From Verrucomicrobiaceae bacterium (lineage in GTDB: Bacteria; Verrucomicrobiota; Verrucomicrobiia; Verrucomicrobiales; Verrucomicrobiaceae): DNA of 64,000 nucleotides. Of this stretch, positions 1 through 8,349 are shown piece after piece. Every line of letters begins with the position of its first letter. The stretch's first letter is position 1. Position numbers and translations under genes: made by a program. Under the pieces are notes generated by a model, which saw nothing but the letters and a program-made list of their open reading frames with translations, was not told where the DNA came from and did no database searches. The stretch is from assembly GCA_016795485.1 (NCBI GenBank), contig JAEUHM010000041.1, positions 1 to 64,000 of the forward strand, written 5' to 3'.

Positions 1-1951
1 GAGGGGCATTCGTCGGTCCCACGTCGAGCGCCCGGAACCGCACGCGAACCGTCCCGTCCGCGATCTTGCCGATCCAGCTTGTCGCATCATTCGCCGCAGC
101 TTTCACCACCGCGCCCTCACGCACCCACGGTGCCTTCCAGACGTCGGTTTTGAGCCAGTCGGTCACGGCCCCGGCGATCTCAGGTTTCCGCTCACCTGCC
201 TTGGCGGCTACTGGACCCTGCGTGAGATCCGCGATCTCCACCTTCCGCAGGATGGTGTGCCTGAGGACTGCCAGCGACACTCCAACCGCTTCGAGGATCC
301 CATGTTCCGCCTCACCGACGAAGCGTTCATCGATCCAGACCCTTAGCCGGGCGTCTTCCACGGCGAGGATCAAAACGTGCTCCAGTTCGCTGTCAAAATC
401 CGCAGGGTTTGGCACGGCCGGTAGGAGCGGCACGGTCGCGTTGTTCGTATCGATGAGTTTGAAAATGGTGTCCTGCTTCCTAGTTTGGACGTAGACCGAA
501 CCTGCCTTGTTTGCGGACCACAGGCTGACCTGCGCCTCGCCGGAGTATGCCACCCGCACGGCACAATGTCGCGAGGCCGTCGTAGTAACCCCGAGGATTG
601 GAGGCTGTTCAGTCCCCGGAGCAGCCCGAACGACACCCGATTCGACGAGGAAACCTGATCTCGTACGTGCTTTTTCCAGGATCGTGGGCGTCATGTCCTG
701 CCAATTGGTGATGTCTTGCGGCGGGGTTGGCGTGCTGGTTGGAGGCTGGGTGCTGCCGTTCGCCGAAATCGGGGGGGAGGCGTTGGCTTTCGATAGTGTC
801 GGTTGCGTACCCATGTCCGTCGCCGCGGGCTTTGGATTGATTACAATCACACCGGCGACCCCGAGCGCCGCGACAACACCTGCGATCGTCACCCACAGTC
901 CCATCGAGGATTTTCGGTCGGGAGTGCGGGAACGATTTACCGGAGGTCTCTGGTAGCGTGCCGGAGCGCCCGCCTTGCTCTCAACTGGCCCGCCCGTTTC
1001 GTTCATGACCACCTTCTCCGGAATCTCCTCCACTGGCACGACACCCGTCCCGTCATCTTTCGGCTGCGGTGTGGTGAGGATCACATCGAGATCACGCCGC
1101 ACATCTCCCGCGCTCTGGTAGCGCTCCTCGCGGTCGTGCTCCATCGCCTTGCAGATGATCTCGTCGAAGCGCGGATCGATACCGATGCCCTTTTGCGAGG
1201 GCAGCTTGAACATCCCGCGCGGCACCTCGCCCGTGAGCATCTGGTAGAGCATGACCCCGACCGCATAGAGGTCCGCGCGATGATCTGCCACGATACCTGG
1301 GCTCAGCACCTCCGGGGCGACATAGTCCGGCGTGCCCATGGCCATGTTTGTTCTCGTTAGGCCGCTGGTCTGCGCGGGATCATGCATCTTCGCGAGGCCG
1401 AAGTCCGCCACCTTGATGTGGCCTTCCTGATCAATGAGGATGTTGGCCGGCTTGATGTCGCGGTGAATCACCCCGCGTTTGTGCGCATACGCGAGCGCGT
1501 CACACACATGCGCCGTGATCTCCAGCGCATGTTCGCCGCTGAGCTTGCCACTGCCCGCGATCATCTTTTGCACATCCGTGCCATCCACGAACTCCATCAC
1601 AAAGTAGAGCAGCCCATCGCTCGTCTCACCAAAGTCATACACGCTGACAATGGCCGGGTGGTTCATCGCCGCCATGGTCTGCGCTTCGTTCTGGAAGCGC
1701 TCAGCGAACTTGAACTCATCATCCGCCATGCCCAGCGGCAAGACCTTGATCGCGACGAGGCGCTTCAACGACTTCTGCCGAGCCTTATAAACCGCCCCCA
1801 TGCCACCACGGCCGAGCATCTCCAGCACCTCGTACTGGGGCAGCACGGCCTGCATCTGCCCGACCGAAGGAGCCTGCCACTGGCCGGACGCCGAAGTCCG
1901 CAACCCCTCGGGCTTTGCTGTCGGCGTCGTAGGCTGTTCTTCGGGCGGCAT
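1..1951 (-). CDS. Hanks-type serine/threonine protein kinase, membrane-anchored (C-terminus outside window)
   Basis: The frame is open from an ATG at 1951 to the window edge (650 codons), so the C-terminus is missing. The cytoplasmic kinase domain spans about residues 40-290. It has a glycine-rich loop (LGRGGMGAVYKA), VAIK with Lys69, HRDIKPAN at about 163-170, the DFG at about 183 and an APE motif, so it should be catalytically active. A proline-rich linker leads to one membrane segment near residues 350-371 (WVTIAGVVAALGVAGVIVI). After that comes a periplasmic part whose predicted strands (for example ARLRVWIDERFVGEAEHG) resemble LamG/DUF1080 concanavalin-like folds; this last assignment is inference. 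Kinases of this layout are typical of Verrucomicrobiota and Planctomycetota, with the outer domain thought to sense ligands. The gene is divergent from lysA. No strong ribosome binding site is visible, so the start rests on domain position. Confidence 0.93.
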   Translation of the reverse strand, partial: MPPEEQPTTPTAKPEGLRTSASGQWQAPSVGQMQAVLPQYEVLEMLGRGGMGAVYKARQKSLKRLVAIKVLPLGMADDEFKFAERFQNEAQTMAAMNHPAIVSVYDFGETSDGLLYFVMEFVDGTDVQKMIAGSGKLSGEHALEITAHVCDALAYAHKRGVIHRDIKPANILIDQEGHIKVADFGLAKMHDPAQTSGLTRTNMAMGTPDYVAPEVLSPGIVADHRADLYAVGVMLYQMLTGEVPRGMFKLPSQKGIGIDPRFDEIICKAMEHDREERYQSAGDVRRDLDVILTTPQPKDDGTGVVPVEEIPEKVVMNETGGPVESKAGAPARYQRPPVNRSRTPDRKSSMGLWVTIAGVVAALGVAGVIVINPKPAATDMGTQPTLSKANASPPISANGSTQPPTSTPTPPQDITNWQDMTPTILEKARTRSGFLVESGVVRAAPGTEQPPILGVTTTASRHCAVRVAYSGEAQVSLWSANKAGSVYVQTRKQDTIFKLIDTNNATVPLLPAVPNPADFDSELEHVLILAVEDARLRVWIDERFVGEAEHGILEAVGVSLAVLRHTILRKVEIADLTQGPVAAKAGERKPEIAGAVTDWLKTDVWKAPWVREGAVVKAAANDATSWIGKIADGTVRVRFRALDVGPTNAP

Positions 1952-2015
1952 TGGGATGTGCGATCACAGTGCAGCCACATCCTGGTGGCCTTGGGGTGTA
2001 GAGATAGCAGTGATA

Positions 2016-2181
2016 CCGGATGAGGCGAGGCAAAAAAACAAAGGGGCGCACCCGATCCTGATCCGTGACGCAAGTCATCGCCTCTACCGGCACCCACCAC
2101 CAAGAAGAAGGCCAGGCGATAAGGCCTTCTCTCCGCAGCGCCTGACTTGCACCCTCCGGCTTCCCTGCTAAGGGAGCCCGG
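2016..2181 (+). promoter_or_regulatory. Structured 5' leader of lysA (candidate cis-regulatory RNA)
   Basis: This noncoding stretch between the divergent kinase and lysA holds several complementary segments. 2016-2028 pairs with 2078-2090 (13 positions, two internal mismatches). 2070-2077 (GCAAGTCA) pairs exactly with 2143-2150. 2107-2113 pairs with 2123-2129 around a 9-nt loop. 2113-2118 can pair instead with 2139-2144. Some pairings exclude each other or would form a pseudoknot, as in switching leaders. The last hairpin covers the ribosome binding site of lysA. I could not match it to the lysine, SAM, c-di-GMP or other riboswitch consensus sequences I know. A regulatory role is inferred from structure and position. 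Confidence 0.45.
2156..2181 (+). promoter_or_regulatory. Hairpin sequestering the lysA Shine-Dalgarno
   Basis: CCGGCTTCCC and GGGAGCCCGG form a ten-position stem with one C-C mismatch around the loop TGCTAA. The 3' arm contains AGGGAG (2171-2176), a good Shine-Dalgarno 8 nt before the lysA ATG at 2185. When folded, the hairpin would hide the ribosome binding site. There is no U-tract, so it acts on initiation rather than termination if it acts at all. Confidence 0.5.
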
Positions 2182-2184
2182 ACT

Positions 2185-3483
2185 ATGCATAGTTTTCGCT
2201 ACCTGGAAGGCCGCCTGCACGTTGAAAATGTCGATCTCGAATCTCTTGCCGAGAAATACGGCACGCCTCTCTATGTTTATTCCCAGGGCACGATTGAGGA
2301 CCACTTCAAGCGTCTTGATGCCGGAGTAGCCAAACTCGATCACCTCATTTGTTACGCGGTTAAGGCCAACTCCAACCTCGCTGTCCTGCAGACGATTGCC
2401 CGCATGGGCGGTGGATTTGATATTGTGTCTGGTGGTGAGCTGTTCCGCGTCCTTAAAGCTGGCGGACGTGCGGCCAATTGCACCTTTGCAGGAGTCGGAA
2501 AAACAAGAGATGAAATTGAGTTCGCGCTCAAGGAGGGCATTTACTGCTTCAATGCAGAATCCGAAGCCGAACTGCGTTACATCAATCAAGTGGCAGGCGA
2601 GCTGGGACGGAAAGCACCTGTCGCTCTGCGCGTGAACCCCAACGTAGACGCCAAAACTCACGCCAAGATCACCACCGGTAAAAGTGAGAACAAGTTTGGC
2701 ATCGACTTTGATCGCGTGCTGGAGGCTTACGCAGCCGTTGCCAACGAATGTCCCAATCTGGAGATCCGGGGCATCCAGATGCACATCGGCTCTCAACTCA
2801 CCAGTGTGGATCCGTTTGTCGAGGCGGTGAAGAAGGTCATCCCTCTGGTTGAGCAAATCAAAGAGCGGCACGGCATCAAGTTTTTCAGTGTCGGAGGTGG
2901 TATTGGCATCGTCTATAAGCACATGCTGGACAGCGGGGATGCCACTTGGTGGAGTCAAGAGTCCGCCGAGAAGCATCCGCTGACCATTCAGGCCTATACT
3001 GATGCGATCGTGCCTTTGCTTGAGCCGCTTAGACTCCGCATTCTCATGGAACCTGGACGTTTCATGGTGGGTAATGCCGGCACGCTTCTCACCCGGGTTC
3101 TCTACGAGAAAAAGGGCAACGCCAAGACCTTCAAGATCGTGGATGCAGGGATGAACGACCTCATTCGGCCCACGCTTTACGAAGGCTGGCACCAGATCGT
3201 TCCTGCACAAGCGCCTGCGGATAACTCAACGGAACTCGCTGATGTGGTGGGCCCCATTTGCGAAACGGGTGACTTCCTAGCGCAAAACCGCGATCTTCCT
3301 CCCGTGAAAGCGGGAGATCTTCTCGCGGTAATGAGCGCTGGAGCTTACGGTTTCACCATGGCGAGCAACTACAACACGCGTCCGCTGCCAGCCGAGGTCA
3401 TGGTCCATGGTTCAGACGCTTATCTGGTCCGCGAACGCCAGACCCTGGACGATGTCGTCAAAGGTGAGCGTCTTCTGCCCTAA
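2185..3483 (+). CDS. lysA: Diaminopimelate decarboxylase
   Basis: This 432-residue PLP enzyme catalyses the last step of lysine synthesis, meso-diaminopimelate to L-lysine plus CO2, in the cytoplasm. The fold-III decarboxylase signature is complete: Lys60 in YAVKANSN is the Schiff-base lysine, HIGSQ is near residue 190, GGGIG near 235, EPGRF near 290, and CETGDFL supplies the active-site cysteine of the partner subunit. Length matches the family. The ATG at 2185 has AGGGAG 8 nt upstream, inside a hairpin. Four further plus-strand genes follow with gaps of only 22-40 bp, so lysA is likely the first gene of an operon. Confidence 0.97.
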   Translation: MHSFRYLEGRLHVENVDLESLAEKYGTPLYVYSQGTIEDHFKRLDAGVAKLDHLICYAVKANSNLAVLQTIARMGGGFDIVSGGELFRVLKAGGRAANCTFAGVGKTRDEIEFALKEGIYCFNAESEAELRYINQVAGELGRKAPVALRVNPNVDAKTHAKITTGKSENKFGIDFDRVLEAYAAVANECPNLEIRGIQMHIGSQLTSVDPFVEAVKKVIPLVEQIKERHGIKFFSVGGGIGIVYKHMLDSGDATWWSQESAEKHPLTIQAYTDAIVPLLEPLRLRILMEPGRFMVGNAGTLLTRVLYEKKGNAKTFKIVDAGMNDLIRPTLYEGWHQIVPAQAPADNSTELADVVGPICETGDFLAQNRDLPPVKAGDLLAVMSAGAYGFTMASNYNTRPLPAEVMVHGSDAYLVRERQTLDDVVKGERLLP

Positions 3484-3509
3484 CTAGAGTCCACATTCCC
3501 TTCTACCCA

Positions 3510-4217
3510 ATGATTCAGCGCGCACTTTGCCTCTTACTGCTGAGCCTGGCCTCCTGGGCCAGTGCCGCAGACTACGAATACATCATCGTTTCGGGTGGAC
3601 CGGCGCTCAGGCGTTGGGAGGACTATCGACGTGCAGGTGAGCAGCACGACCGCTGGTGGGGCAATTTCGTTGCGACCGCCATGACACGGATCAAAGACTT
3701 GAAAAGGGAGCAGCCTGGGATGCCCATCACTTGGCTGGCTTATCGGGATGCTTATGCCCGCCGAGGAGCAGAGGACGGCAAGCCATATGCCTCGTGGCTG
3801 GCTGAAAAGCAGGCCAAGTATGGGATTAAGGTCATTTTCTTCAGCAGCGGCTCAGACATTATTCGCTACATCAATCGCGGGCAGAGTCGTTGGCGGACAA
3901 AGATTGCGGGATTCGAGTACTTCGGTCACAGCAACAAGTTCTGTTTCATGTTTGACTACAGTTCCGAGATTTACGGAGTGTCCACCTCATGGCTGCATGA
4001 GAATCAACTCAAGGACATCAACAGCAGCGCCTTTGCGAAGAACGCGTTCTGCAAAAGTTGGGGCTGCCACACGGCGGAGAGCATGAGCGCGGCTTGGAAG
4101 CGCGCCACTGGGCTCTGGATGACCGGCGCTGTGGGGAAAACTGACTTCACTGACCTCCATTTGCGAGGAAACTACCCCGGACTGTCCTCTGGCAGTCACT
4201 GGCGGACTAGAGGCTAG
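3510..4217 (+). CDS. Secreted protein with caspase-like His/Cys dyad, unassigned
   Basis: The 235-residue product starts with a clear Sec signal peptide (cleavage near ASA-AD, residue 19). I do not recognise a named family. The remainder reads as an alternating beta/alpha fold with hydrophobic strands YEYIIVSGG, ITWLAYRD, KVIFFSS and AGFEYFGHS, then AFCKSWGCHT. His in FGHS and Cys in WGCHT sit at the ends of successive strands, the arrangement of the catalytic dyad in clan CD peptidases (caspase, CHAT, gingipain). It may therefore be an exported cysteine peptidase, but this is inference from motif spacing. Conserved-looking WMTGAVGKTDF follows the Cys. It lies 26 bp after lysA and 39 bp before a lipase gene. 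Confidence 0.75.
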   Translation: MIQRALCLLLLSLASWASAADYEYIIVSGGPALRRWEDYRRAGEQHDRWWGNFVATAMTRIKDLKREQPGMPITWLAYRDAYARRGAEDGKPYASWLAEKQAKYGIKVIFFSSGSDIIRYINRGQSRWRTKIAGFEYFGHSNKFCFMFDYSSEIYGVSTSWLHENQLKDINSSAFAKNAFCKSWGCHTAESMSAAWKRATGLWMTGAVGKTDFTDLHLRGNYPGLSSGSHWRTRG

Positions 4218-4256
4218 TGTCTTGAGACGACTCGCGCTTCATCATGAGGTAATGTC

Positions 4257-4901
4257 ATGTGGATCGTAGCCGCAATAGCCGCACTCCTGGCCAAGACAGA
4301 TCCACCCGCGCGGACTGCGGATGCATACCTTCCGCCCGTGGTTCTGGTGCATGGCATCCATGGCACCGGGAAGGATATGGTGAGACTGGCAGGATTGCTC
4401 CAAGCCGATGGGAGGCGTGTTTTCATTCCGACGCTTCAAAATGCCAATGGCACGGTACCGATTGAGCAACTCTCGGATCAGCTTGAACGCTACATCCGTG
4501 AGGAAGTGCGCTCAGAATGCATTGATCTGGTAGGCTATAGCATGGGCGGCATCGTTTCTCGCCACTACGGTCAGCGCAAAGACAAATCTGCTAAGATCAG
4601 GCACCTCGTTACACTGAGTTCGCCCCATCAAGGTACATGGACAGCGCATATCCACTTCGGTCCAGCCACTCGACAAATGAGGCGTGGGAGCGAGTTCCTC
4701 AAGCAGCTCGATAAAGCGCACCGAGATCCTTCTGCACCACGACTGATCAGTTTTTGGACGACAACGGACCTCATCATCCTTCCCGCGAGCAGCAGCAAAG
4801 TGGAGGGTGCGTCCAATCGACACCACTGCGGCCTTGGCCACATTTCGTTCATCCTGGAAAAGCGCCACATCATGAAAGTAGTGGCTGCTCTCAGAGAATG
4901 A
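4257..4901 (+). CDS. Alpha/beta hydrolase, lipase/PGAP1-like
   Basis: This 214-residue protein has a short hydrophobic N-terminus (MWIVAAIAALLA) that may be a signal or anchor. VVLVHGIHGTGKDM is the oxyanion-hole HG motif, GYSMGG carries the nucleophile Ser, TTDLIILP supplies a plausible acid, and GHISFI the catalytic His near the C-terminus. The layout resembles small lipases that hydrolyse acyl esters, but the substrate cannot be read from sequence. It is the third gene of the lysA cluster. Confidence 0.88.
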   Translation: MWIVAAIAALLAKTDPPARTADAYLPPVVLVHGIHGTGKDMVRLAGLLQADGRRVFIPTLQNANGTVPIEQLSDQLERYIREEVRSECIDLVGYSMGGIVSRHYGQRKDKSAKIRHLVTLSSPHQGTWTAHIHFGPATRQMRRGSEFLKQLDKAHRDPSAPRLISFWTTTDLIILPASSSKVEGASNRHHCGLGHISFILEKRHIMKVVAALRE

Positions 4902-4941
4902 GCACACTTCCAGATTGAACAACCGGCCCCTCGGTGGTCCC

Positions 4942-5502
4942 ATGCCAGCAGACATGTCCCCACTAGCAGAGATACCCGGCTGGTACTGCGTACACACCAA
5001 AGCCAAGAGTGAGCACCTCGCGGCTGGGGCTCTCAGGCTCCTGCCGGACGTCGAGGTGTTCTGCCCTCGCTTACGATTCCAACGAGCGACAACACGCGGC
5101 AAGGTCTGGTTCGTAGAGGCATTGTTTCCCCGCTATGTCTTCGCCCGTTTTACTCCTGTCACCTCACTTCGAGCGGTGCGGCATGCACAGAACGTGGTCA
5201 GGGTCATCGAGTTTGGCGGTGCTCCTGTGCCAGTGCCAGATTCCGCTATCATCGAGCTCCAATCTGAGATGCAGAACAATGAGTTGCGCGAGCTCAAGCC
5301 CCTAGTGCAGGTAGGAGACAGCGTTAAACTCACCGAAGGGCCAATGCGCGGCCTCAGTGGCATTGTCGAACGGATGCTCACGGGTGCTGAGCGCGTGCGC
5401 GTGCTGCTCGACTTTCTCGGAACACAGAGCCCCATCGAGGTGAGTGTGGAGAAAATCATCCACGAAACGCCAGCCCGTGTTTTGCGGTTGAGAAACGGAT
5501 AA
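4942..5502 (+). CDS. NusG-family transcription elongation factor (specialised paralogue)
   Basis: This 186-residue protein has an NGN domain (about 12-100, starting GWYCVHTKAKSEHLAAGAL and including LFPRYVFARF) and a C-terminal KOW domain (GDSVKLTEGPMRGLSGIV). NusG paralogues bind RNA polymerase and change pausing or termination. Specialised forms (RfaH, LoaP, UpxY) act on particular long operons, often for polysaccharides. The context is metabolic and not beside secE/rplK, so this is more likely a specialised copy than housekeeping NusG. A TTG at 4915 could extend the frame, but the ATG at 4942 places the NGN domain normally. Confidence 0.9.
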   Translation: MPADMSPLAEIPGWYCVHTKAKSEHLAAGALRLLPDVEVFCPRLRFQRATTRGKVWFVEALFPRYVFARFTPVTSLRAVRHAQNVVRVIEFGGAPVPVPDSAIIELQSEMQNNELRELKPLVQVGDSVKLTEGPMRGLSGIVERMLTGAERVRVLLDFLGTQSPIEVSVEKIIHETPARVLRLRNG

Positions 5503-5524
5503 GATTCCGGCGTTAAGTTCAGCC

Positions 5525-6571
5525 ATGTCAGCACCTGTTCGATTCGCACTCGCCGGATTTGGCGCTTGGGGGAAGCTCCACGCCAAATCCATCCACGACA
5601 ACCCAGACGCGGGCCTTGTAGCCATCACAGCGCCAACAGAGGCAACTCGGAGTGAAGCTGCAGCGATGTACCCGGCTGCTCAGATTTTCTCAGATGCTTC
5701 GGAGATGATCGCACAGGCAGACTTTGACATTATCGACATCGCCACGCCCAGCCACACGCACCGAGAGATCGCTCTGACGGCAATGAAAGCAGGTCGTCAC
5801 GTGCTTTTGGAGAAGCCTATGGCCATCACGCTAGATGACTGCAAAGCCATCGTTAGCGGTGCCCAAACGCACGGCGTGCATTTGGCGGTGGGCCACGAGT
5901 TGCGTTTGTCGTCGCAATGGGGCGAGATCAAAAGCATCATCGAGCGCGGTACGATTGGCGAGCCCCAGTATGTTCTCGTTGAGCTGTCGCGGAAGCCCTA
6001 TCGCCAGGGTGCCAGCGGCTGGCGTTACGACCAGAGCCGCGTGGGAAGTTGGGTCTTGGAAGAGCCGATTCACTTCTTCGATCTTGCGCGTTGGTATTTG
6101 GAAGGCAGCGGAAACCCCACCGAGCTGTATGCCTATGGAGTGTCTCGTGACCCAGCACGCCCAACGTTGTTCGACAACTTCAGCGCTATGTTCAAATATC
6201 CCAATGGCGCGTATGCAGTAGTCTCGCAGACTCTCGCAGCTTTCGAGCATCACCAGACAGTGAAAGTCAGCGGCACCAAGGGGGCACTCTGGGCAGGTTG
6301 GAGCGGTGCTCTGGACCGGACTTTGGAGCCCTCTTACTTCTTGAAGGTGTTCGACGGAGAGAACCTTGAGGAGGTGAAGATCGAAAAGCACAGCGGTGAA
6401 GTGTTCGAGCTCCGAGAAGAGATTGCACGTTGTGTCGAGATGGTCCGTAACGGGCGGCCTCCTGCCGCCAACGGAGTAGATGGCCTCTGGTCCGCTGGGC
6501 TGTGTCTTGTCGCAGAAGAGTCCATCCGCCAAGGACGCCCACTGCCAGTGAGCGAGTTGCTCAAAATCTAA
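5525..6571 (+). CDS. Gfo/Idh/MocA family NAD(P)-dependent oxidoreductase
   Basis: The 348-residue enzyme has an N-terminal Rossmann fold starting VRFALAGFGAWGKLHAKSI, the family EKP motif (HVLLEKPMAIT, about 95-105) and a C-terminal substrate domain. It contains WVLEEPIHFFDLARW, where the His corresponds to the usual catalytic position. Members oxidise or reduce sugar and cyclitol hydroxyls; the substrate here is unknown. It follows the NusG paralogue by 22 bp and ends the five-gene run. No export signal is present, unlike many verrucomicrobial members of the family. Confidence 0.93.
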   Translation: MSAPVRFALAGFGAWGKLHAKSIHDNPDAGLVAITAPTEATRSEAAAMYPAAQIFSDASEMIAQADFDIIDIATPSHTHREIALTAMKAGRHVLLEKPMAITLDDCKAIVSGAQTHGVHLAVGHELRLSSQWGEIKSIIERGTIGEPQYVLVELSRKPYRQGASGWRYDQSRVGSWVLEEPIHFFDLARWYLEGSGNPTELYAYGVSRDPARPTLFDNFSAMFKYPNGAYAVVSQTLAAFEHHQTVKVSGTKGALWAGWSGALDRTLEPSYFLKVFDGENLEEVKIEKHSGEVFELREEIARCVEMVRNGRPPAANGVDGLWSAGLCLVAEESIRQGRPLPVSELLKI

Positions 6572-6600
6572 ACGCCCACCCTGATATGCTTTGGGTGCGT
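6572..6600 (+). terminator. Weak hairpin after the lysA operon
   Basis: ACG-CC-CACCC can pair with GGGTG-CGT, eight pairs with a two-base bulge, directly after the oxidoreductase stop codon. There is no T-tract, so intrinsic termination is only a possibility. Confidence 0.25.
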
Positions 6601-6658
6601 TCTGGCAAGCCATCCTGGCATTGATTCTGGATCAAGACGGTCCTAACTAACGCTCCTC

Positions 6659-7090
6659 ATGCCCAAGAAACCCGCCATGAAACTTCTCGGACGGTCCGAG
6701 AACCGCCTCCCCACAGAGCCCAGCATCGCCATTCTGGACGTTTTTCCGAATCGCACCCCCTCACGGAACTACACCATCCACCTCAGCGCCCCTGAGTTCA
6801 GCAGTTTATGCCCCGTGACCGGACAGCCCGACAGCGCGCATCTGGAGATCTGCTACATCCCGGACAAACTCTGTGTAGAAACCAAGAGCCTCAAGTTTTA
6901 CCTCGCCTCCTACAGAAATCAGGCGGCGTTCAACGAGGTCATTGTAAATCAGGTGTTGGATCACCTCGTCACAGCTTGCAAACCTCGCCAAGCCGTCGTT
7001 CGCGGCAAGTTTTCCCCCAGAGGTGGCATACAACTCACCTGTGAGGCCCGCTACCCCGACCGAGGGAAGAAGGAGCCGCTGATGTTTTAG
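6659..7090 (+). CDS. queF: NADPH-dependent 7-cyano-7-deazaguanine reductase, short type
   Basis: QueF reduces preQ0 to preQ1 in queuosine tRNA modification. The 143 residues match the unimodular QueF length. Cys51 in FSSLCPVTGQPD is the thioimide nucleophile, with Asp58 nearby. ETKSLKFYLASYRNQ (residues 74-88) is the family QueF motif that binds NADPH. No other queuosine gene and no preQ1 riboswitch is visible around it. It lies 87 bp after the preceding operon and 35 bp before the beta-helix gene. Confidence 0.96.
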   Translation: MPKKPAMKLLGRSENRLPTEPSIAILDVFPNRTPSRNYTIHLSAPEFSSLCPVTGQPDSAHLEICYIPDKLCVETKSLKFYLASYRNQAAFNEVIVNQVLDHLVTACKPRQAVVRGKFSPRGGIQLTCEARYPDRGKKEPLMF

Positions 7091-7125
7091 CATTCGGCGC
7101 AACAGACGATCCCAATCGCCTTTTC

Positions 7126-8211
7126 ATGAAAACTCAGCTCGCGCACGTCACTACAGTCATAGGATGTGCTTGGTTCTTGACGGCGCTTGCAGTCCGCCTC
7201 CCGGCAGCCGAGGTCACCGTGCGCACGTCTTCAGAGTTGCAGGCCTCGTTAGCTGATTTGAAGGATGGGACACGGCTAAAGATAGCTTCGGGCGAGTTTC
7301 CGGGCGGATATCACGTGTCCGGGGTCAAGGATTTGGTCATTGAGCCGTTGGACCCAGCTCAGCCACCGGTTTTCCGAGGCGGCAGCTCGGGCTGGCATTT
7401 CTCGCGTTGCGATCGACTGACTTTGCGAGGCATCCGAGTCACCGGACAGAAGGTGAATGGTCTAAACCTGGACGATGGCGGCAAGGCAGACCAGCCAGTG
7501 GAGGGCATCCTCATCGAAAACGTTGAAGTCAGTGACATCGGGCCACAGGGCAATCATGATGCCATCAAGTGCTCTGGATTGAATAAGCTCACCATTCGGA
7601 ACTGCCGCATCTCCGGTTGGGGCGGTCAGGGTATCGACTTCGTAGGCTGCCACGACTCCCTCATCACAGGCTGCCACTTTGAGGGAAAAGATGGTTTCAG
7701 CGCTAGTGCGGGCATTCAGCTAAAGGGCGGCACCTCACAAGTGGTGGTGGAGAAGTGTCGCTTCATTCATGGCGGGGAGCGGCCCATCAATGCAGGTGGA
7801 TCCACTGGGCTGCCCTTCTTTAGGCCTCCCGGTGCCCTGTATGAAGCCAAGGAGCTGATCATCAGGAACAACACCATTGAAGGAAGTTCATGCGCGGTTG
7901 CATTTGTCGGTGTCGACGGGGCCGAGTTCAGTGACAATACCGTCCTTTTCCCGCAGCGTTGGCTCTTCCGCATCCTGCAAGAGACGCGGGAGCCGGGTTT
8001 TGCGCCGTGCCGGAAGGTGTTGATCAAAAACAACCGCTTCGTCTTCCGTAGAGCAGATCTGCGGTCTGATGTGAACGTTGGAGAAGGAACGGAGCCGGGA
8101 AGCTTTGTGTTTGAAGGGAATCGCTGGTTTGCCGAGGATCGTCCATCCGCCTCCAAGCCTAACCTGCCCGCTCAGGAGACCGGTGCAGTCTACGGCACTG
8201 ATCCTCGCTAG
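7126..8211 (+). CDS. Secreted right-handed beta-helix protein (pectate-lyase fold)
   Basis: This 361-residue product has a signal peptide (cleavage near LPAAE, about residue 28). Repeating short strands typical of parallel beta-helices follow: LVIEPLDPA, LTLRGIRVTG, ILIENVEVSD, LTIRNCRISG, SLITGCHFEG, VVVEKCRFIHGG, LIIRNNTIEGS, VLIKNNRFVF. Such folds occur in polysaccharide lyases and polygalacturonases. Catalytic residues cannot be assigned, so enzyme activity is only a possibility. It has no cohesive operon partner. Confidence 0.88.
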   Translation: MKTQLAHVTTVIGCAWFLTALAVRLPAAEVTVRTSSELQASLADLKDGTRLKIASGEFPGGYHVSGVKDLVIEPLDPAQPPVFRGGSSGWHFSRCDRLTLRGIRVTGQKVNGLNLDDGGKADQPVEGILIENVEVSDIGPQGNHDAIKCSGLNKLTIRNCRISGWGGQGIDFVGCHDSLITGCHFEGKDGFSASAGIQLKGGTSQVVVEKCRFIHGGERPINAGGSTGLPFFRPPGALYEAKELIIRNNTIEGSSCAVAFVGVDGAEFSDNTVLFPQRWLFRILQETREPGFAPCRKVLIKNNRFVFRRADLRSDVNVGEGTEPGSFVFEGNRWFAEDRPSASKPNLPAQETGAVYGTDPR

Positions 8212-8349
8212 CGAGAGGGTGAAGGCAGCCCATTTCACGGTCTGGGATTTGTCCTTTGCCCTTGCCTTTCCCGCCAATCCGATTCAGGGTCTGCCACGAA
8301 TATCGTCATGCCTGCAAAACCTTCTTCCCCTCCCTCCTCCGGCCAAAAT

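Noticed and set aside
2060..2190. Minus-strand resemblance to a cobalamin riboswitch core (GGGAAGCCGG ... GGTGCAAGTC)
   Set aside because: The conserved B12-box and GCCACUG-like segments that should follow are absent, and the element would precede a kinase gene; treated as coincidence within the lysA leader.
2156..2195. Minus-strand AGTCCGGGCTCC, similar to a conserved RNase P RNA segment
   Set aside because: The preceding GGAGGAA and the remaining P RNA core are missing, and the stretch overlaps the lysA start.
1765..3210. A 481-codon open frame on the minus strand across the lysA gene
   Set aside because: Antisense shadow of lysA: its sequence has no family character while the plus frame is a complete diaminopimelate decarboxylase.
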